DNA of 64,000 bases from Tubiluchus corallicola (GCA_030141605.1 JAQGDQ010000309.1:102501-166500), one strand, 5' to 3'; positions 44,855 through 57,002 are shown, numbered from the stretch's first letter. Notes: generated by a model from the letters alone, not told the origin. Numbers and translations are program-made.

Positions 44855-45320
44855 CTGAAAACAGAGAAAAACTCGCAATATGTAAATCCAAGAATAAACA
44901 AAATCCAGTTTTGGGACCATTAAGCCCTTCCTAATTGCTTTAACTATCAGCAGTCTTGATAACAGTTACCACATTTTATATCTCTGAAAACAAGTCAAAA
45001 CGAGATTCAGCAATTGCGGGTTTTTATCAAAACATTTTTCGTTGCTGCTAAGGAATTGATGGCGATTAGTATTAAAGTACTAACAAACACTATATGGCAT
45101 TCAATGTTAAAACGAAAACAAGCATATTATTACAAGTACCAAAAACTGACAAAGCTGCTTATGTCGGTTGAGTGTCTCATGTTAGAGAATTAGAGGGCTA
45201 AGGCAGGTTCCACTCCTGTCTCATCAGCCTACGTGTAGAAAGAAAAATTCGTAATCTCTACTTACCCATAATTACGAGTGAGGCGGCAAAACCGGCCCAA
45301 AACGGAAGTAGTACCTTCAT
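44590..45320 (-). CDS. Secreted Ser/Thr-rich, Cys-rich protein, first two exons (3' partial)
   Basis: Exon 1 (45266-45320) encodes MKVLLPFWAGFAASLVIM, a signal peptide, ending in phase 1 before GTAAGT. Exon 2 (44590-44854, acceptor TTTTCAG) adds about 88 residues: a spacer rich in Thr, Ser, Asp and Glu with sequons NVT and NET, then WGECRYGVCKPCG, SQSCTRTCQ and GSLC. The Cys pattern loosely recalls a thrombospondin type-1 repeat. A strong GTAAGT at 44589 ends exon 2; the apparent stop three bases on lies inside that donor. Later exons were not found in the LINE-filled sequence below. Likely an O-glycosylated extracellular protein; function unknown. Confidence 0.68.
45266..45320 (-). CDS. Ser/Thr-rich protein exon 1: signal peptide
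   Basis: ATG at 45320, 18 codons, hydrophobic core LLPFWAGFAASLVI, donor GTAAGT. Joins in phase to exon 2. Confidence 0.68.
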
Positions 45321-45433
45321 TTTGCCGTCTGTTTGCCAGCAAGAACCAGTAAACTTTAAACAGAAAATATCAAATTTATAGAACTTTATAATTTTGAAAT
45401 CAATTCGAGTTATGAAACAAACGTGTAATTGAT

Positions 45434-45550
45434 TTGACTTGGTTTGATTTGATTTGATTTGATTTGATTTGATTTGATTTGATTTGATTTGATTTGGTTT
45501 GATTTGATTTGACTTGACTTGACTTGACTTGACTTGACTTGACTTGACTT
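45434..45550. repeat. (TTGAT)n/(TTGAC)n pentanucleotide repeat
   Basis: About 12 units of TTGAT-type, then about 9 of TTGAC-type. Confidence 0.95.
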
Positions 45551-45559
45551 GATTAAATT

Positions 45560-47880
45560 TAATTTAATTCAATTCAGTCAAATCCATTAAAGTCTACAAT
45601 TTCAGAACAATGGTTTTATGTGATCCACAAGCAAAAAAGTGCATTCATTAGATTTTATAATCTGGACAAGCCAATGAACAATTTTTTTGCTTATGAGACC
45701 ACATAAAGCCCTTAGTTCTACGGCTGTAAGCTTTAAAAGATTTGACATTCATAAATGTACATAGAATTAAAACAAACATATCAGAACGAACAAACGGATA
45801 TTTCAAGCATTTTTATTAAACAGTTTATGAAAAACTATCTTATAAAAAGGAACTACGAGGTATCCATTTGTTCTTGTTTTAATTTCTTTGAACAAAAACA
45901 CGAAAAATCAACATTTGCAAAAATTACAACTGATATGAAGAAATAAAAAGTTGAAGTCAAAAACAAGCCATGCATTGAAAAAGTCTCAGTTACCTTTACA
46001 AAAATTCGGATCGTAAGCATTATTCAAATTTAAACATACATGTAAATACAGTGTAAGATCCCAGAATAAGACATGAAAAAACGTGTATAACTGCTTTAAT
46101 GACAGTAAAACTATATATATATATATCATTAAAAAGAACAAAACTATCTCAGCTTATAACTAATATAGTTTACTACTGCATACTTACAGGTGAGGAAACA
46201 GCGCGCAAAGTGAGTGTGCGCGTATGGGTTTTTTTTAAGATTATATACAAAATCTTCTTCAAATAAAACTCGACTGTGAGACGGAACCAAAGCTGTCAAA
46301 ACTTTCACTCTTTAAATTTACTCTTTTTAAAAATGTTTACGGAATTATTGTAAATAAACCATAAACATTTTTCCCTCCCAGGAGTGCAATCACTCAATCT
46401 TTTCAAGTGTGGATGTCTTGCTGTGTATTTAAGTATTCTGCATTTTTCAATGTGACAGAATTTGCCAATTCTCAATTTATTTGCTTCACAGCATAAGCAG
46501 ACAAACCAAGCTGAATGTTTCTATGTACTTAAAACATAACTCACGCCTATTCGTTGCTCTTAAAATTTGTAAATAAAACTTTGGTCAAATAGTTTAAAAG
46601 TAAGAAAACACTTAAGAGTGGCCTTGTGGACGAACCTTTGTACATCGATTAAATTACTGAGTTTTCAGATCTTGAATTTCAAAGATTTGGCTTAAGCACC
46701 GTTTGTGAAAGGTTTCATTACGTCAAACAAAAATGTTCAACACTTTACATATTGTGTTTCTTTGTGATATCAAATAATAATTATATAAATAGGCTCCTCA
46801 CTTTTCGATAACTCTTCTTTTTATTTATTTTATTTTGTTATCTTCAGAGTACAATACATGAGTGACAAGATAGTTGATAAGTGAAATAAAATAATAAAGC
46901 ACTATTACAAAAACAGTGCAAATTAAAACAAAGTGATGATAATATTATAAGTATAATATTATGGTAAAAAACACAAAGAATTAAACTAACTGCTTACAAG
47001 TGTCTGTTAAAAAGTCAAAATTTGCAAAAATCAACATGGCATAGCCGTTTTTTAAATAATTTTCTGCTGCCAGCATTTACAATTGGTGCATCATTCACAT
47101 ATGGTGGTTGTTTATTCTATATCTGTGATATGAAACTCTGTGATATTTTAATAATAATATCTTTTAAAAGAAATTTTAATTGAACAGTTACAAATCTGTA
47201 GTATATCCTCATTTGCTGCGGCAGCAACTCAAAATTTTAACATTTTATAGTACTTTTGTATATTTCTTTATGTCTTGGATAGCAGTAACGTTTTAAAAAA
47301 TGTCATAAAATTCTGTATGTTTTCATATTACGTTGCAATAATGTCTAAAAAATTTATATTTGATTGTTATGTAATCTTACATGGACCATGTCCCTAAAGA
47401 ACCTAAAGAAGAAACTGTATCTATATAAATAAACTACGTACCTTTCAATTTTCCTTCTTGCGAAATTATTTCTCACTTTGATCATTTTCTTCATTTATAT
47501 ATAGGCCTACACATAATAGACCTACTTCCAATTTAGGCTGTTTATTCTTGCTAGTTCAAGGTCCTGTTCCTTTTACAGTTTATTGTCGTTTTGATTTTAA
47601 TCTAAGGTCTGTAATGTAATTAATAAAACTGAACTATTTCACAAGCAAATAAATATAACAATCGTAAAAAAGAATAGTGTTACAATAGGGAGTTTAAGAG
47701 ATCATTAACAAATTTAACATTGGCATGCTTACGTCTAAATTTCCAATAATTTTAGCTGCTAATTATACGTTTATATGTTTATAGCGTGTAATGTAATAAA
47801 GAAAACAAAAGAAAGAAATCCCTTAAAAGGAAAGAAAACGGGATTTTAAAATAATATGTACACATTTTTAAATAATTTCA
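45560..47880. other. Non-coding intergenic stretch
   Basis: AT-rich with short frames only. 46810-46960 (TTTATTTATTTTATTTTG, then AGTACAATACATGAG) resembles the 3' end of a LINE read on the minus strand, but weakly. No other feature seen. Confidence 0.5.
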
Positions 47881-47899
47881 AAATGTATTTAACCTATAT

Positions 47900-48030
47900 A
47901 TGTGTGTGTGTGTGTGTGCGTGCGCGTGCGCGTGCGCGTGTGCGTGTGTGTGTGTGCGTGTTTGTGTGTGTGTGTTTGTGTGTGTACGTGCGTGCGTGCG
48001 TGTGCGTGCGTGCGTGCGTGCGTGTGTGTA
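47900..48030. repeat. (GT)n/(GC)n microsatellite
   Basis: About 130 bp of alternating GT, GC and GTGC units, a purine-pyrimidine alternation able to adopt Z-DNA. Confidence 0.95.
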
Positions 48031-48139
48031 TAGGCAAACACTCTCATCTCATGGAGTGCCCAACCGTTCTTCTTGCGACGCAACCACTAACTGTAAACTA
48101 GGTTTCTAAGCTTCTAAGTTTTTAAGTTTCTATCTAATT

Positions 48140-48415
48140 ATCGGAAACACTTTTGCGCTTTTGTAGATGTAATCTTTTTACCGTACTTTATCATGGGCCA
48201 GCATATGAAAATTCATCCTGTTTTCCTTTACCCGCAGTTGTTCAATTTGATTTTAACTGACAAACGTAATGTTGCCACTGCCAAGAGGAGAAGATTATTA
48301 TTACTGTTCGTTAACTTTAACTGAATTTTTCCCGTAATCCAAAAATATCCACCCGAATGAAATAACATACCGACTATAGAACTGTAATCTTGTCCAACTA
48401 AATTATTTTGTCCAA
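48140..48415 (+). mobile_element. Dispersed element M3, copy 2 (uninterrupted)
   Basis: Matches 41010-41225 joined to 41706-41770, so it shows the state before the 480-bp insertion. Includes CCGTAATCCAAAAATAT and TATAGAACTGTAATCTTGTC. Confidence 0.75.
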
Positions 48416-48697
48416 AAGAATATATTATACATCATTAAGCTTGGCTGTTCGAAGGACTTGTGCAATTGTAAAACAAAATTCATAATAATTTAAAACATTC
48501 ATGTCACCTGATAAAACGTCAAAGCATCCCAGTGTGCACCACTGGATCACAAAAACATTATTGATCTTATTAGCGAAATGAAGCAATTTTTACTCTTTCT
48601 TGGTTAGTCAAAAATGTGCTACAGATACTCTGATTATTTTTCAAACGTCATGTAATATTATCTAAACAAATGACTTAGCGTTGAAATAGCTACACCT

Positions 48698-49103
48698 ACA
48701 GGCAGGGCCTATTTCAAGGGAAGGAAGTGGGGATACTTCCCCGGGGCCTCACCTTCCAGGAGGGCCTCGCACCAAGGTAACATTTTTTTTTGTTTTATGC
48801 GAACATACTGCCTCCTCTCTCCCTCTCGCTCTCTCTCTTGCCGCACAAGCGCCGTTTGCCAGTATTGACAAGTATTAAGGACTGGTCTTGAGAATAAAGC
48901 AGTTTTTCTTTCAATTGTTCTTTCCTCTAACAACTGTGTAACTCCACATTTTTTCTTCGAAAATGCTGCTCGGGCGTTCTAACAGTTCAAAAATTTTCTG
49001 GGCGCCAACCATGCTGGCGCCCGCTCCCCGCGCTTCGCCTCCCCCCCCCCCGATGGGGCTTCACACTTCCCCGGCCTCGCCTAGGCTGAAATAGGCCCTG
49101 CCT
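48698..49103. mobile_element. MITE with perfect 17-bp terminal inverted repeats
   Basis: Left end AGGCAGGGCCTATTTCA and right end TGAAATAGGCCCTGCCT are perfect complements. The interior is GC-rich near the ends (CCCCGGGGCCTC) with a run of C at about 49040. TACA flanks both sides and may be the target duplication. Confidence 0.75.
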
Positions 49104-49396
49104 ACAGGAGTTTAAATTCACACCCTTTATAATCGCTGCTAAAGCAAGCTCTCTAATATTGGCAACTCTAGATGCCAATACCTAGATGCAATAGGCTGTC
49201 ATGTAAGTGAAATGAAATTTCAAAGGCAAATTTTTTAGCTTTATGAAGAGTATTTTCTTGTGATTTGCGTAGACTGACCAGAATGACAGTCATTCTTTCT
49301 TTTAAACTACAAAAACAAAGAAAAAATATTTCTTTGCTTTAATCTTAATTAGATAAGAAGAATCACCAAGTGAACTTTTGCTGTATATCTAGTTAG

Positions 49397-49427
49397 CTGA
49401 AGATGCCTGCTGTACGGCAGGCGAAAC
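49397..49427 (+). other. CTGAAGA-stem-GAAAC hairpin motif
   Basis: CTGAAGA, a six-base-pair stem GCCTGC/GCAGGC with loop TGTACG, then GAAAC. Such hairpins recur in invertebrate retroelements. It resembles a hammerhead core but has an extra base and no proper cleavage site. Confidence 0.3.
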
Positions 49428-49629
49428 ATATACCAAATTAAGTTCACTAATATGTTTTTATGTCGTTGATGTTTCTATTTTTATTCAAACTCTGTTCTTG
49501 TTATAGCCAAGAAGAAGAGCTGCATATAAACAAAATTGTAAAATTAGCAAAGCGACTATGTTATCGAAAACTACAGTAAAAACATAGGCTAATATAGGCC
49601 ATTTGGCATAGCCTGAATGTTTTGTCTCA

Positions 49630-50455
49630 TTACCTCCTGTAGCTGACTTTGTGGTTGGAGAGTTTGGTGATGTTTTTGTTATAGTATCTTCTGGTGTTAT
49701 AGTCTTCGCTTGTTAAGGAGTTTAATGGTGTTTTTGTTATAGTATCTTCTGGTGTTGAAGTCTTCGTTGTTAAAGAGTTTGGTGATGTTTTTGCTTTAGT
49801 GTCATCTGGTGTTGTAGACTTCATTGTTAAGGAGTTTGTTGATTGTTATTGTTGTAGCATCATCTGGTGTATCAGTCTTCGTTATTGAAGAGTTTGTTGA
49901 TGTTTTTGTTTTAGTATCATCTAGCGTTGTAGTCTTCGTTGTTAAGGAGTTTTCTGATATTTCTCCTATAGTATTTTCTGGTGTTGTAGTCTTCGTTGTT
50001 TAGTTTTTTATATTTTTCTTACACTATCTTCTGGTGTTGTAGTCTTCACGGTGGTGAATTCCTGTAACTCTGTAAATAACTTTTCTATCATTACTGTCTG
50101 AGTTGTAGTTTCTTCTGACCCAATATTTATTTACTTCCTTTAGCACCGTAGATGTTGTATAATCTTCTAATACCACAGCCACAGTTGTACTTTTTTCTGG
50201 TCCAACATCTGTTGTTCTTTCTTGTGAAAATTAAAGATTCTTCCGATGCGACTGATGTAGTTGCTGTAGTTTCTTCTGGTTTACAAAGTTCTTGTGGTTC
50301 TTACTGGTTCGTCAACTGTTGTCATTGCATTAGTTTTGTCATCAAGCACAGATGTGGAGGCTTCCTCAGGAAAAGTGCAGAGTCTGAGACGCTTGTTGTC
50401 TGAGGCTGCGGGGTCGTTGTACCAGGCTGCCATACACATCCTATTGCCAAAAGTT
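49630..50455 (-). pseudogene. Decayed mucin-like Thr/Ser repeat exon
   Basis: On the minus strand a series of imperfect units of about 60-75 bp encodes KTSTPEDTITKTPLNSLT-like repeats (49630-50060). Upstream of these (50060-50455) lie TTPQPQTTSVSDS and ETTATTSVASEES. Frameshifts and stops break the frame several times. Probably a relic of a mucin-like extracellular protein. A LINE or satellite origin is less likely given the Thr/Ser/Pro bias. Confidence 0.6.
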
Positions 50456-51479
50456 TTTTTAATTCAACATTATTCTACACTTATTGCAAGTGTAAGCTGT
50501 TTTACTATAACGTCTTGTACACATTATATTACTGCACTTTTATTCTGGGGTTCTTGCCTTTGTAGGACACGTCACTTACAAAAAGTCAAACAAATCCGTC
50601 TTGACATTTTTATCACACATGTATGCCTTCTGCTTCATTGCATACAGAGCTTCTATTAGAGCAGACTGTTCACAGACTATACTAACCTTTTCCTAACTGA
50701 CTAAGACTTTAACACTTTAGAGTCTAATACTATCATCCAATTTAAAAAAATATGGCAGTTATACTTAGCATGATAAAATACTATTAAAAATCTGGAGTTT
50801 CACATAGATGGTAAATTAACATGGAAGACATATATAGCAACTACTGATAGCAAAATCTCTAAATGTATTAGAATTTTTTACAAGTTCAGATATTATTTCT
50901 AAATTAATGATAACAGCTGTACTTATCATATCTTAATTTATCCTATCTATGCACTATAAAACAATAAAGATTTAAAAGCCCGCGCAGACGCAGCAATATT
51001 GACGGTCGTGTGAAGCAAATTTGGATAACATTTGGAGGAACAAATCTCAGAGCCTAGGGTTTCACTCACCACATAGGGTTTCCACTAAAAACGTAATTAT
51101 GAATCATCCGTTTCTCAATCGTTTGCTTTAGTCTCCCTCTATAACACTACACGTGTAAATTTACTATAGACGCGCCTTACTGTTTATTTTAACAACTTAA
51201 CGTGACAGGAGACAGGTAAAAATTTGTAAAAGTGGCGCCGTTAAGTGTTGAGCAAACAGTTTTAGAAGTGTGTGCTGTGCATAGTCACTAAATAGAACAC
51301 ATTAAATGTTTTATTGGTTTACACGAAAAACAATGTAAGTCGATTTAATGAATGCACGCCCACATTTTGAATCAAAGACCAATCCAGCAACTGACAGTAA
51401 GTGACGTCACGTGCATTGCTTGCTGTAAACAAAGGGCCCGTTAAGATACTGTGCAGAATAGTAGAGGCTTGATATGAGG

Positions 51480-52320
51480 GAAGGCATTTGATATAGTAGA
51501 GAGAGGAGTTACTTTTGAGACCTAAAACCATACTACAAATTGATGAAATGCACAGAATTACAATTTTATTAAGAGATGATAAACTTAGCGTAAAAGTTGA
51601 GATCAACTTCGGAAGAACTTTTAGCATAAATATTGGGATCCCTCGGGGAAGCTGCCTAAGTCCTCTACTTTTCACGTTCCATCTGGCAAACCCGCTTGAG
51701 ATTTAAAATCCGACAAATGACGATCATGATTACGATAACACTGTCTGTGACAATTTTCCACAACACCATTTCTGAACCACACCCATCTTGGCATGGAATC
51801 CTATGAACTATTCCTGGAAAAACAATACACAGACGACATAGTCTGGATTAGAGCATAAATTTTTCAGTTTGACAGATCAAACAGGGATTTTCCGAAAGAG
51901 CAAGAAAAAAACAAATCATCAAGTTAACCAGAAAAAAATAGATGAATATAAATGCAAGAGATGGTAGTCGGGTATGTGACATATCCATTTTACACTTAAC
52001 AAAAAGAAAGATTTGACGTAAATGCGAAGTGTGTTGATACGGCATCCGCTACGTGATTCTTGAGCAAAATGGCTGCATAAGCACTAAAGAATGATGAACG
52101 TAAAGTTCTCCTACAGCACAACAATCTTCAGCTCATTTAGGCAAAAACAGAAAACGGGTAGGTTCATCACGGTACCACAACGATATTGTGCAATATTAAA
52201 ACTGGAAGATAAATTTATTTACCAGACACATGCAATGTATCCAAACTTCAGGGAAGGCAAATATAAGAAAAGGAGTCTAATTAAAGTAAATCTATTCAAT
52301 ACACGAAGAGGAGTAGGCTG
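51480..52320 (+). mobile_element. Reverse-transcriptase relic
   Basis: Broken + strand frames include KAFDIVERG, INIGIPRGSCLSPLLFTFHL (51620-51685) and the catalytic box YTDDIVWI (51826 on), with a frameshift and stops between. A further 77-codon frame at 52091-52321 continues it. The GIPRGSCLSPLLF and YTDD motifs are clearly reverse transcriptase; the clade is not clear. Confidence 0.72.
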
Positions 52321-52329
52321 AAATACATG

Positions 52330-53480
52330 GAATGTATAATGATATAAATAAATTATTTAGTTGTTTTGAATGTGTAAGTGCAGTATTAACATGTACTTTT
52401 TTGCGCTGGCAAGCCTGCATGGACCATTATATTCAATATAATTCTTTTATTTCGTTGTTTTTCTTATTTCAGGGTAAACAAACTAAATTCCCTATTATTC
52501 GTGTAAATATGTACACAAAAGTGTAAACTTTTCGTTATACAAAGATAAAGTCGCAATCATTTGGTGTAAAATAAAGAAATTAGAACATACTGCATAAAAC
52601 AATATAGCAACCACTGAAACCGTGGATATTGGCTAATTCTCAGATACTGCCTAGTAGTGCATAGTATAGATCATTCTTGGACAGAAGCAATCTTTATTAT
52701 GAACATATAAACACCTGCTGCACTGAAACTCTTTAATGTGGTTGCAACTGCAATATGCATAACGACATTTATTTATTGGAAGGTGCTGCCCTCTACGAGC
52801 AGTGCGGAGAGGAAAAGATAGGAGGAGAACAACGATGGTCGCGTTTTTATTCACAGCAATGTTTTTTATCGTTATTGTGTTATAGTTAAGAACAGCGTTT
52901 AGTTATAACCAAATTTGTACCTTGAGAAATTTTAAATCTTGACGAAGAGCCAACGATGTAAGTTACATGAATTTAAATAATTTAATTAAGTTATGGATTC
53001 GATCTCTGAAATTTGAGAAAGTACTTTTGCCAATAAGTTGACTTCTTTTTAATTATTAAGCTTCTGTTTATCAATTTTATTTATTTTCTTACTTGTTAAT
53101 GTTCTTTTTATTATTCTCTTTAGAATAAACCACTTTGGAACATGAATGAAATAGTGAAGGCTTTCTGTACATAACAGTGGTCAACGCAATGAGACTTATT
53201 TCCTCGGGACAGAGCTCGTTGAACCTGCATGAATTAACACAAGGGGTGAAGTCCTACAAATGTTTGTGTAAACATTAGTTCAGAATAAAGAATGTTCTAA
53301 AATATAGAAAACTACAATAGTTTTTTAAATCAAAACTTAAGATTAAATAATTAGTTACCTCGGATACTCATCATTATTTTACTCATTTGATTTTCTTCCA
53401 ATCAAAAGAAAGCCTGCTAAGGTTTTAGACTGTATATTTACACTGGTTTTCATTCACTTCCCCTATTAAGAATCTGAACT
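52330..53480. other. Non-coding stretch, nothing recognised
   Basis: AT-rich with short frames and no splice-bounded conserved exon visible on either strand. Confidence 0.5.
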
Positions 53481-53486
53481 TTGCGG

Positions 53487-53900
53487 CAGGGCGTATTAAC
53501 CAATAGGCTAACTAGGCTATAGCCCAGGACGCTAAAGTTTCAGGGGCGTAAAATTTTTAAAAAAATTCTTATTCTCTTCGGAAGATGTGTATACTTTCAT
53601 ATTCTTGTTAAGGGCGCATTTTATAACACACCACAGGCAGTTACTGAGAACAGCTTTTATATAAGTGCTACATAACGAACAGGTGCAAGATATTACACGA
53701 CAAGCAGTTGCGCAGAATTCTTAAATATAAGCGCTATGCAAATAAATACACGTAATTAATAATGACCTCTTAGAAACTAGCTTGAAACTGTTTCTAATAC
53801 ACCACAAGTAATTGTTTGACCTGCTCATTACATAAATAACCTTAAATTCACAATAGAGATGGGCGGGCTTAGGGCGTCGTAAGGGCTTGATACGCCCCTG
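53487..53900. mobile_element. MITE family M2, copy 2
   Basis: Starts CAGGGCGTATTAACC and ends TTGATACGCCCCTG. The interior matches 20126-20468 over most of its length (AATAGGCTAACTAGGCTATA, CACACCACAGGCAGTTACTG, AGATGGGCGGG). Confidence 0.75.
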
Positions 53901-54129
53901 GCTTTGCACTATACATGTTTCTCAGTGCATTACACATTTGGGAAAACCATTATCTAGATGAAATAACGATCCGCATTAAAAACTTTTTTTAGTAAATTGG
54001 CTTATTTTACCCCAATGGTATTTTCAAGGAACTGCACTACATAATGCTAAATGTAGTTGCTATTTAAAAAATATAGAATTTCAGCTGACCAAACATCGTG
54101 ACAAATCAAAATTGAAGAATCAGATTATA

Positions 54130-55080
54130 AATATAAACTTTATTTATTTTGAGTGGATTTACAACACAGTAGCTATTACTGATCACAGTATTTCCACTAC
54201 GTGCAGTGATGAAATATACAATTAGTTAGTTCGAGTATGTAATAATTCAAAATAGTTAATTCAAAAATACGACTAGTTCATTAGTTAATACTTAATTAAA
54301 ATATACAAAACCCGTATAATAGATACGATAGCAAAAACGATTCTCGATGAACATAAGGCTATAAGCCCATGCAAAGAATAAGTTGTACATTGCAATGCAC
54401 AATGTTGTAACTTAATTCAGAAATCCAATATATGTGGAATTAATACAATTAGTGTAGTATTACAGCAATACATATAGTTGTTTCTAGCATAAGTCGTTTA
54501 TCAATGAGTACTTGATTGAAAGACAGCCTACATAATAACTTAAAATACAATTATACGTACAATCAGTTAAGAAAACGTTTAGTGGACTTTATGTAGTTCT
54601 GCAACAATTTAAAGAGAATGCCACTGGATGGATGACCTGAACTGAGTTTATGAAAAATGTCGTTGTATATAGTAGCAGCTCTACGGTTGCCGTGTAATTC
54701 ATGAGTTATGTGCCGATAATAACAGAGCTGATCCAATAATAGTGTTCTGTGTATGTCATAGTTTGCGTATTCAAAAACATAATGGCGAGGGCTTTCAATC
54801 GAATTGTTGCAGCTACGTAAAGGGTGATCGATAATATTCCTGGAAAACAAATCACCTTTTAATTGCGAAAAATTGGCAATAAATCTATTTGTTGAAATCT
54901 CATTACTTCGATCATCATTATAATTAGGGCATACTGATGTAGTACGAACTCTCCTTAGGTTCAACAATCTGCTTTTAAAAGTAAATGGAGAAAGGAAATC
55001 CTGTCTGTTTTCAATCGGTAAACTATTCCATAAGCGGATGCCTTTCTGGGAAAAAAACTATTGTACAACTGTCGTGTTGG
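54130..55080 (-). mobile_element. LINE 3' end with largely open ORF2 C terminus
   Basis: The minus strand encodes KGIRLWNSLPIENRQDFLSP, LLNLRRVRTTSVCP, then LKGDLFSRNIIDHPLRSC, ESPRHYVFEYANYDIHRTLL and a stop at 54563. This matches the C terminus of LINE ORF2 proteins (the LWNSLP and SIESPRHY blocks). 134 codons remain open from 54967, with more upstream. 5'-truncated; an AT-rich 3' tail runs to about 54130. Confidence 0.8.
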
Positions 55081-55583
55081 CCTCAAAAGAATCAGCTTAT
55101 CTCATGTGTCCCTTGTTTTTACACCATTCTCCATCTAAGCGACACTGGTCTGTAAACCGAATACAACAATAAATTGTCTTCGGTTTAATCTAACGCCGCT
55201 CTGCAGGAACAAAAAGAATTGCTATAAGCTCTCCTGCAATTCAAATGCCAAGCTCTAGTCTATTTGGATGAATTTGGGTGTGAGCTAAATTAGGCTTTAA
55301 GAACACATCCAGGACATCCTGAAATCTGAAAGAGGCTAAAAGTGTAAAAAATCAAAAATTGTGTGCATGGTTGGTACTATTTTTATTCTTGTTACGAGCG
55401 CTTGTTTCGTGCCGTAATTTCGCCACAGTTTTCCATTTGTAGCTTACCAACTATGAATCTCATCGGTTTGTTCAGCTAAGCAGTGTGCATCTCTAATAAT
55501 CGTAAAACCATATCTTTCCCATTACGACATAATTGGTATTCGCAGACATTATTATTATTATTCCATGTGTGTCATATCGAAAT

Positions 55584-56129
55584 GTGTCATATCTACAGCC
55601 ATATCACGTTGAAAATACCGGTTCTCGTCTGATCACCGAAGTTAAGCAACGTAGAGCCTGGTTAGTACTTGGATAGGTGACCGCCTAAGAATACCAGTTG
55701 CTGTAGGCTTGCGGGATGCCCACACTGTATCTCGACACTAGGCGGAAAGCTGCACAAGCAGCCAACGGCTAGAGGGCGGAGGAGGTCAAGTGACCCAACG
55801 GCCATGTGTACAGGAGTAAACCTTCCAAATCAGGAGTGGAGCACCGAAGGCGGACCAGTGCAGCATGCTCACTGACTACGACAGCTCCTGAAGCCAACCT
55901 GGTGCCAAACGTATCGCTCCGCTTTCCTTTGGACTACACCAGCGAGGAAGAGAGGGGGTTCCTGTTGTCTGGGCAACTCAGGCTCTCCATACACTTTGCC
56001 CAGGCATATGCCCTGGAGAGGCCACTCCAGTGGTTCAAGGATCGGATTGCTCAGCCACAGTCGACGCTGCAGCTCCATCAATGTGATCAATGAATAACTC
56101 CATTGTCTTCCGAGACAGAAGGATGCCAA
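55584..56129 (+). mobile_element. Complete 5S-rRNA-headed SINE with 11-bp target duplication
   Basis: 55592-55710 is a near full-length 5S rRNA-like head (119 bp). It keeps the internal promoter region, with AAGTTAAGCAACGT (A-box-like) and TACTTGGATAGGTGACC (C-box). A GC-rich body follows to GACAGAAGGATGCCAA. The direct repeat CATATCGAAAT occurs at 55573-55583 and 56130-56140, defining both insertion ends. The body holds a 95-codon frame (55806-56093) also open in the copy at 21794. There is no poly(A) tail. Confidence 0.9.
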
Positions 56130-56277
56130 CATATCGAAATTACTTTCTTGCTATGAAGGTAATTATCACCAACTTTGCTTTTGGTGTTTCATTAATAAAA
56201 CATTACATTTATTACCTATACTACCGTTGCCTATATTACTTTATTACCTATACTATGCTACATAGGCCTACATTGAG

Positions 56278-56537
56278 TGCATGGCATTAATGCCACGCCC
56301 AAGTGCTACAAGAAAGTTCCAGACGTTACAGTTACAACTGGTCTGGAGTCTCTTACTGTTGCTAGTCTATTGCAATGTGCTTTTAGATGTGCCGAGAATG
56401 AAACATGTGAGGGTTTTGGACACGAAAAGAAAGAAGTAAAAGAACATGAGTGTCACCTACTGGCAGCTAAGGCTTATGACATGTGCACTGCAGTGAATAA
56501 CGACTCAGCATCTGGATCTTACTACAGTATTCGAGAG
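56278..56537 (+). CDS. PAN/apple-domain exon (isolated)
   Basis: Between an acceptor (CATTGAG) and a donor (GTAAAA) the frame reads CYKKVPDVTVTTGLESL, LLQCAFRCAENETCEGFGHE, EHECHLLAAKAYDMC and SGSYYSIRE. The six Cys and the CRC...C.GF pattern are those of PAN/apple domains, used for protein or sugar binding in extracellular proteins. No partner exon was found on either side: upstream is the SINE, downstream the SLC13 start. Reading past the donor, the frame stops at 56607. It could be the last exon of a distant gene or an orphan fragment. The weak acceptor lowers confidence in the left border. Confidence 0.6.
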
Positions 56538-56667
56538 GTAAAATTGCAAAATGAACTAATACTGTATTTTACGAATAAAAGGTATTTTTGCTATAACGTA
56601 CGTATATAACGATGAATTAATCCTTTATTTTAAAATTCATACATGTATTTACATGAATAGTCCCCAT

Positions 56668-56671
<4 letters not shown>

Positions 56672-56749
<78 letters not shown>

Positions 56750-56782
56750 ACTGTCTCTCTCTCTATTCCACTTATCTATCTG

Positions 56783-56846
<64 letters not shown>

Positions 56847-56887
56847 ACTGTCTCTCTCTCTCCCACTGCTCTCTCTCTCTCTACTCT

Positions 56888-56939
<52 letters not shown>

Positions 56940-57002
56940 TCTCTCTCTCTCTCTCCCACTGTTTCTCTCTCTCTCCCACTGTCTCTCTCTCTATTCTCAC
57001 TG

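Noticed and set aside
55592-55710. Functional 5S rRNA gene
   Set aside because: It has several changes, is fused to a SINE body and lies inside an insertion with a target duplication.
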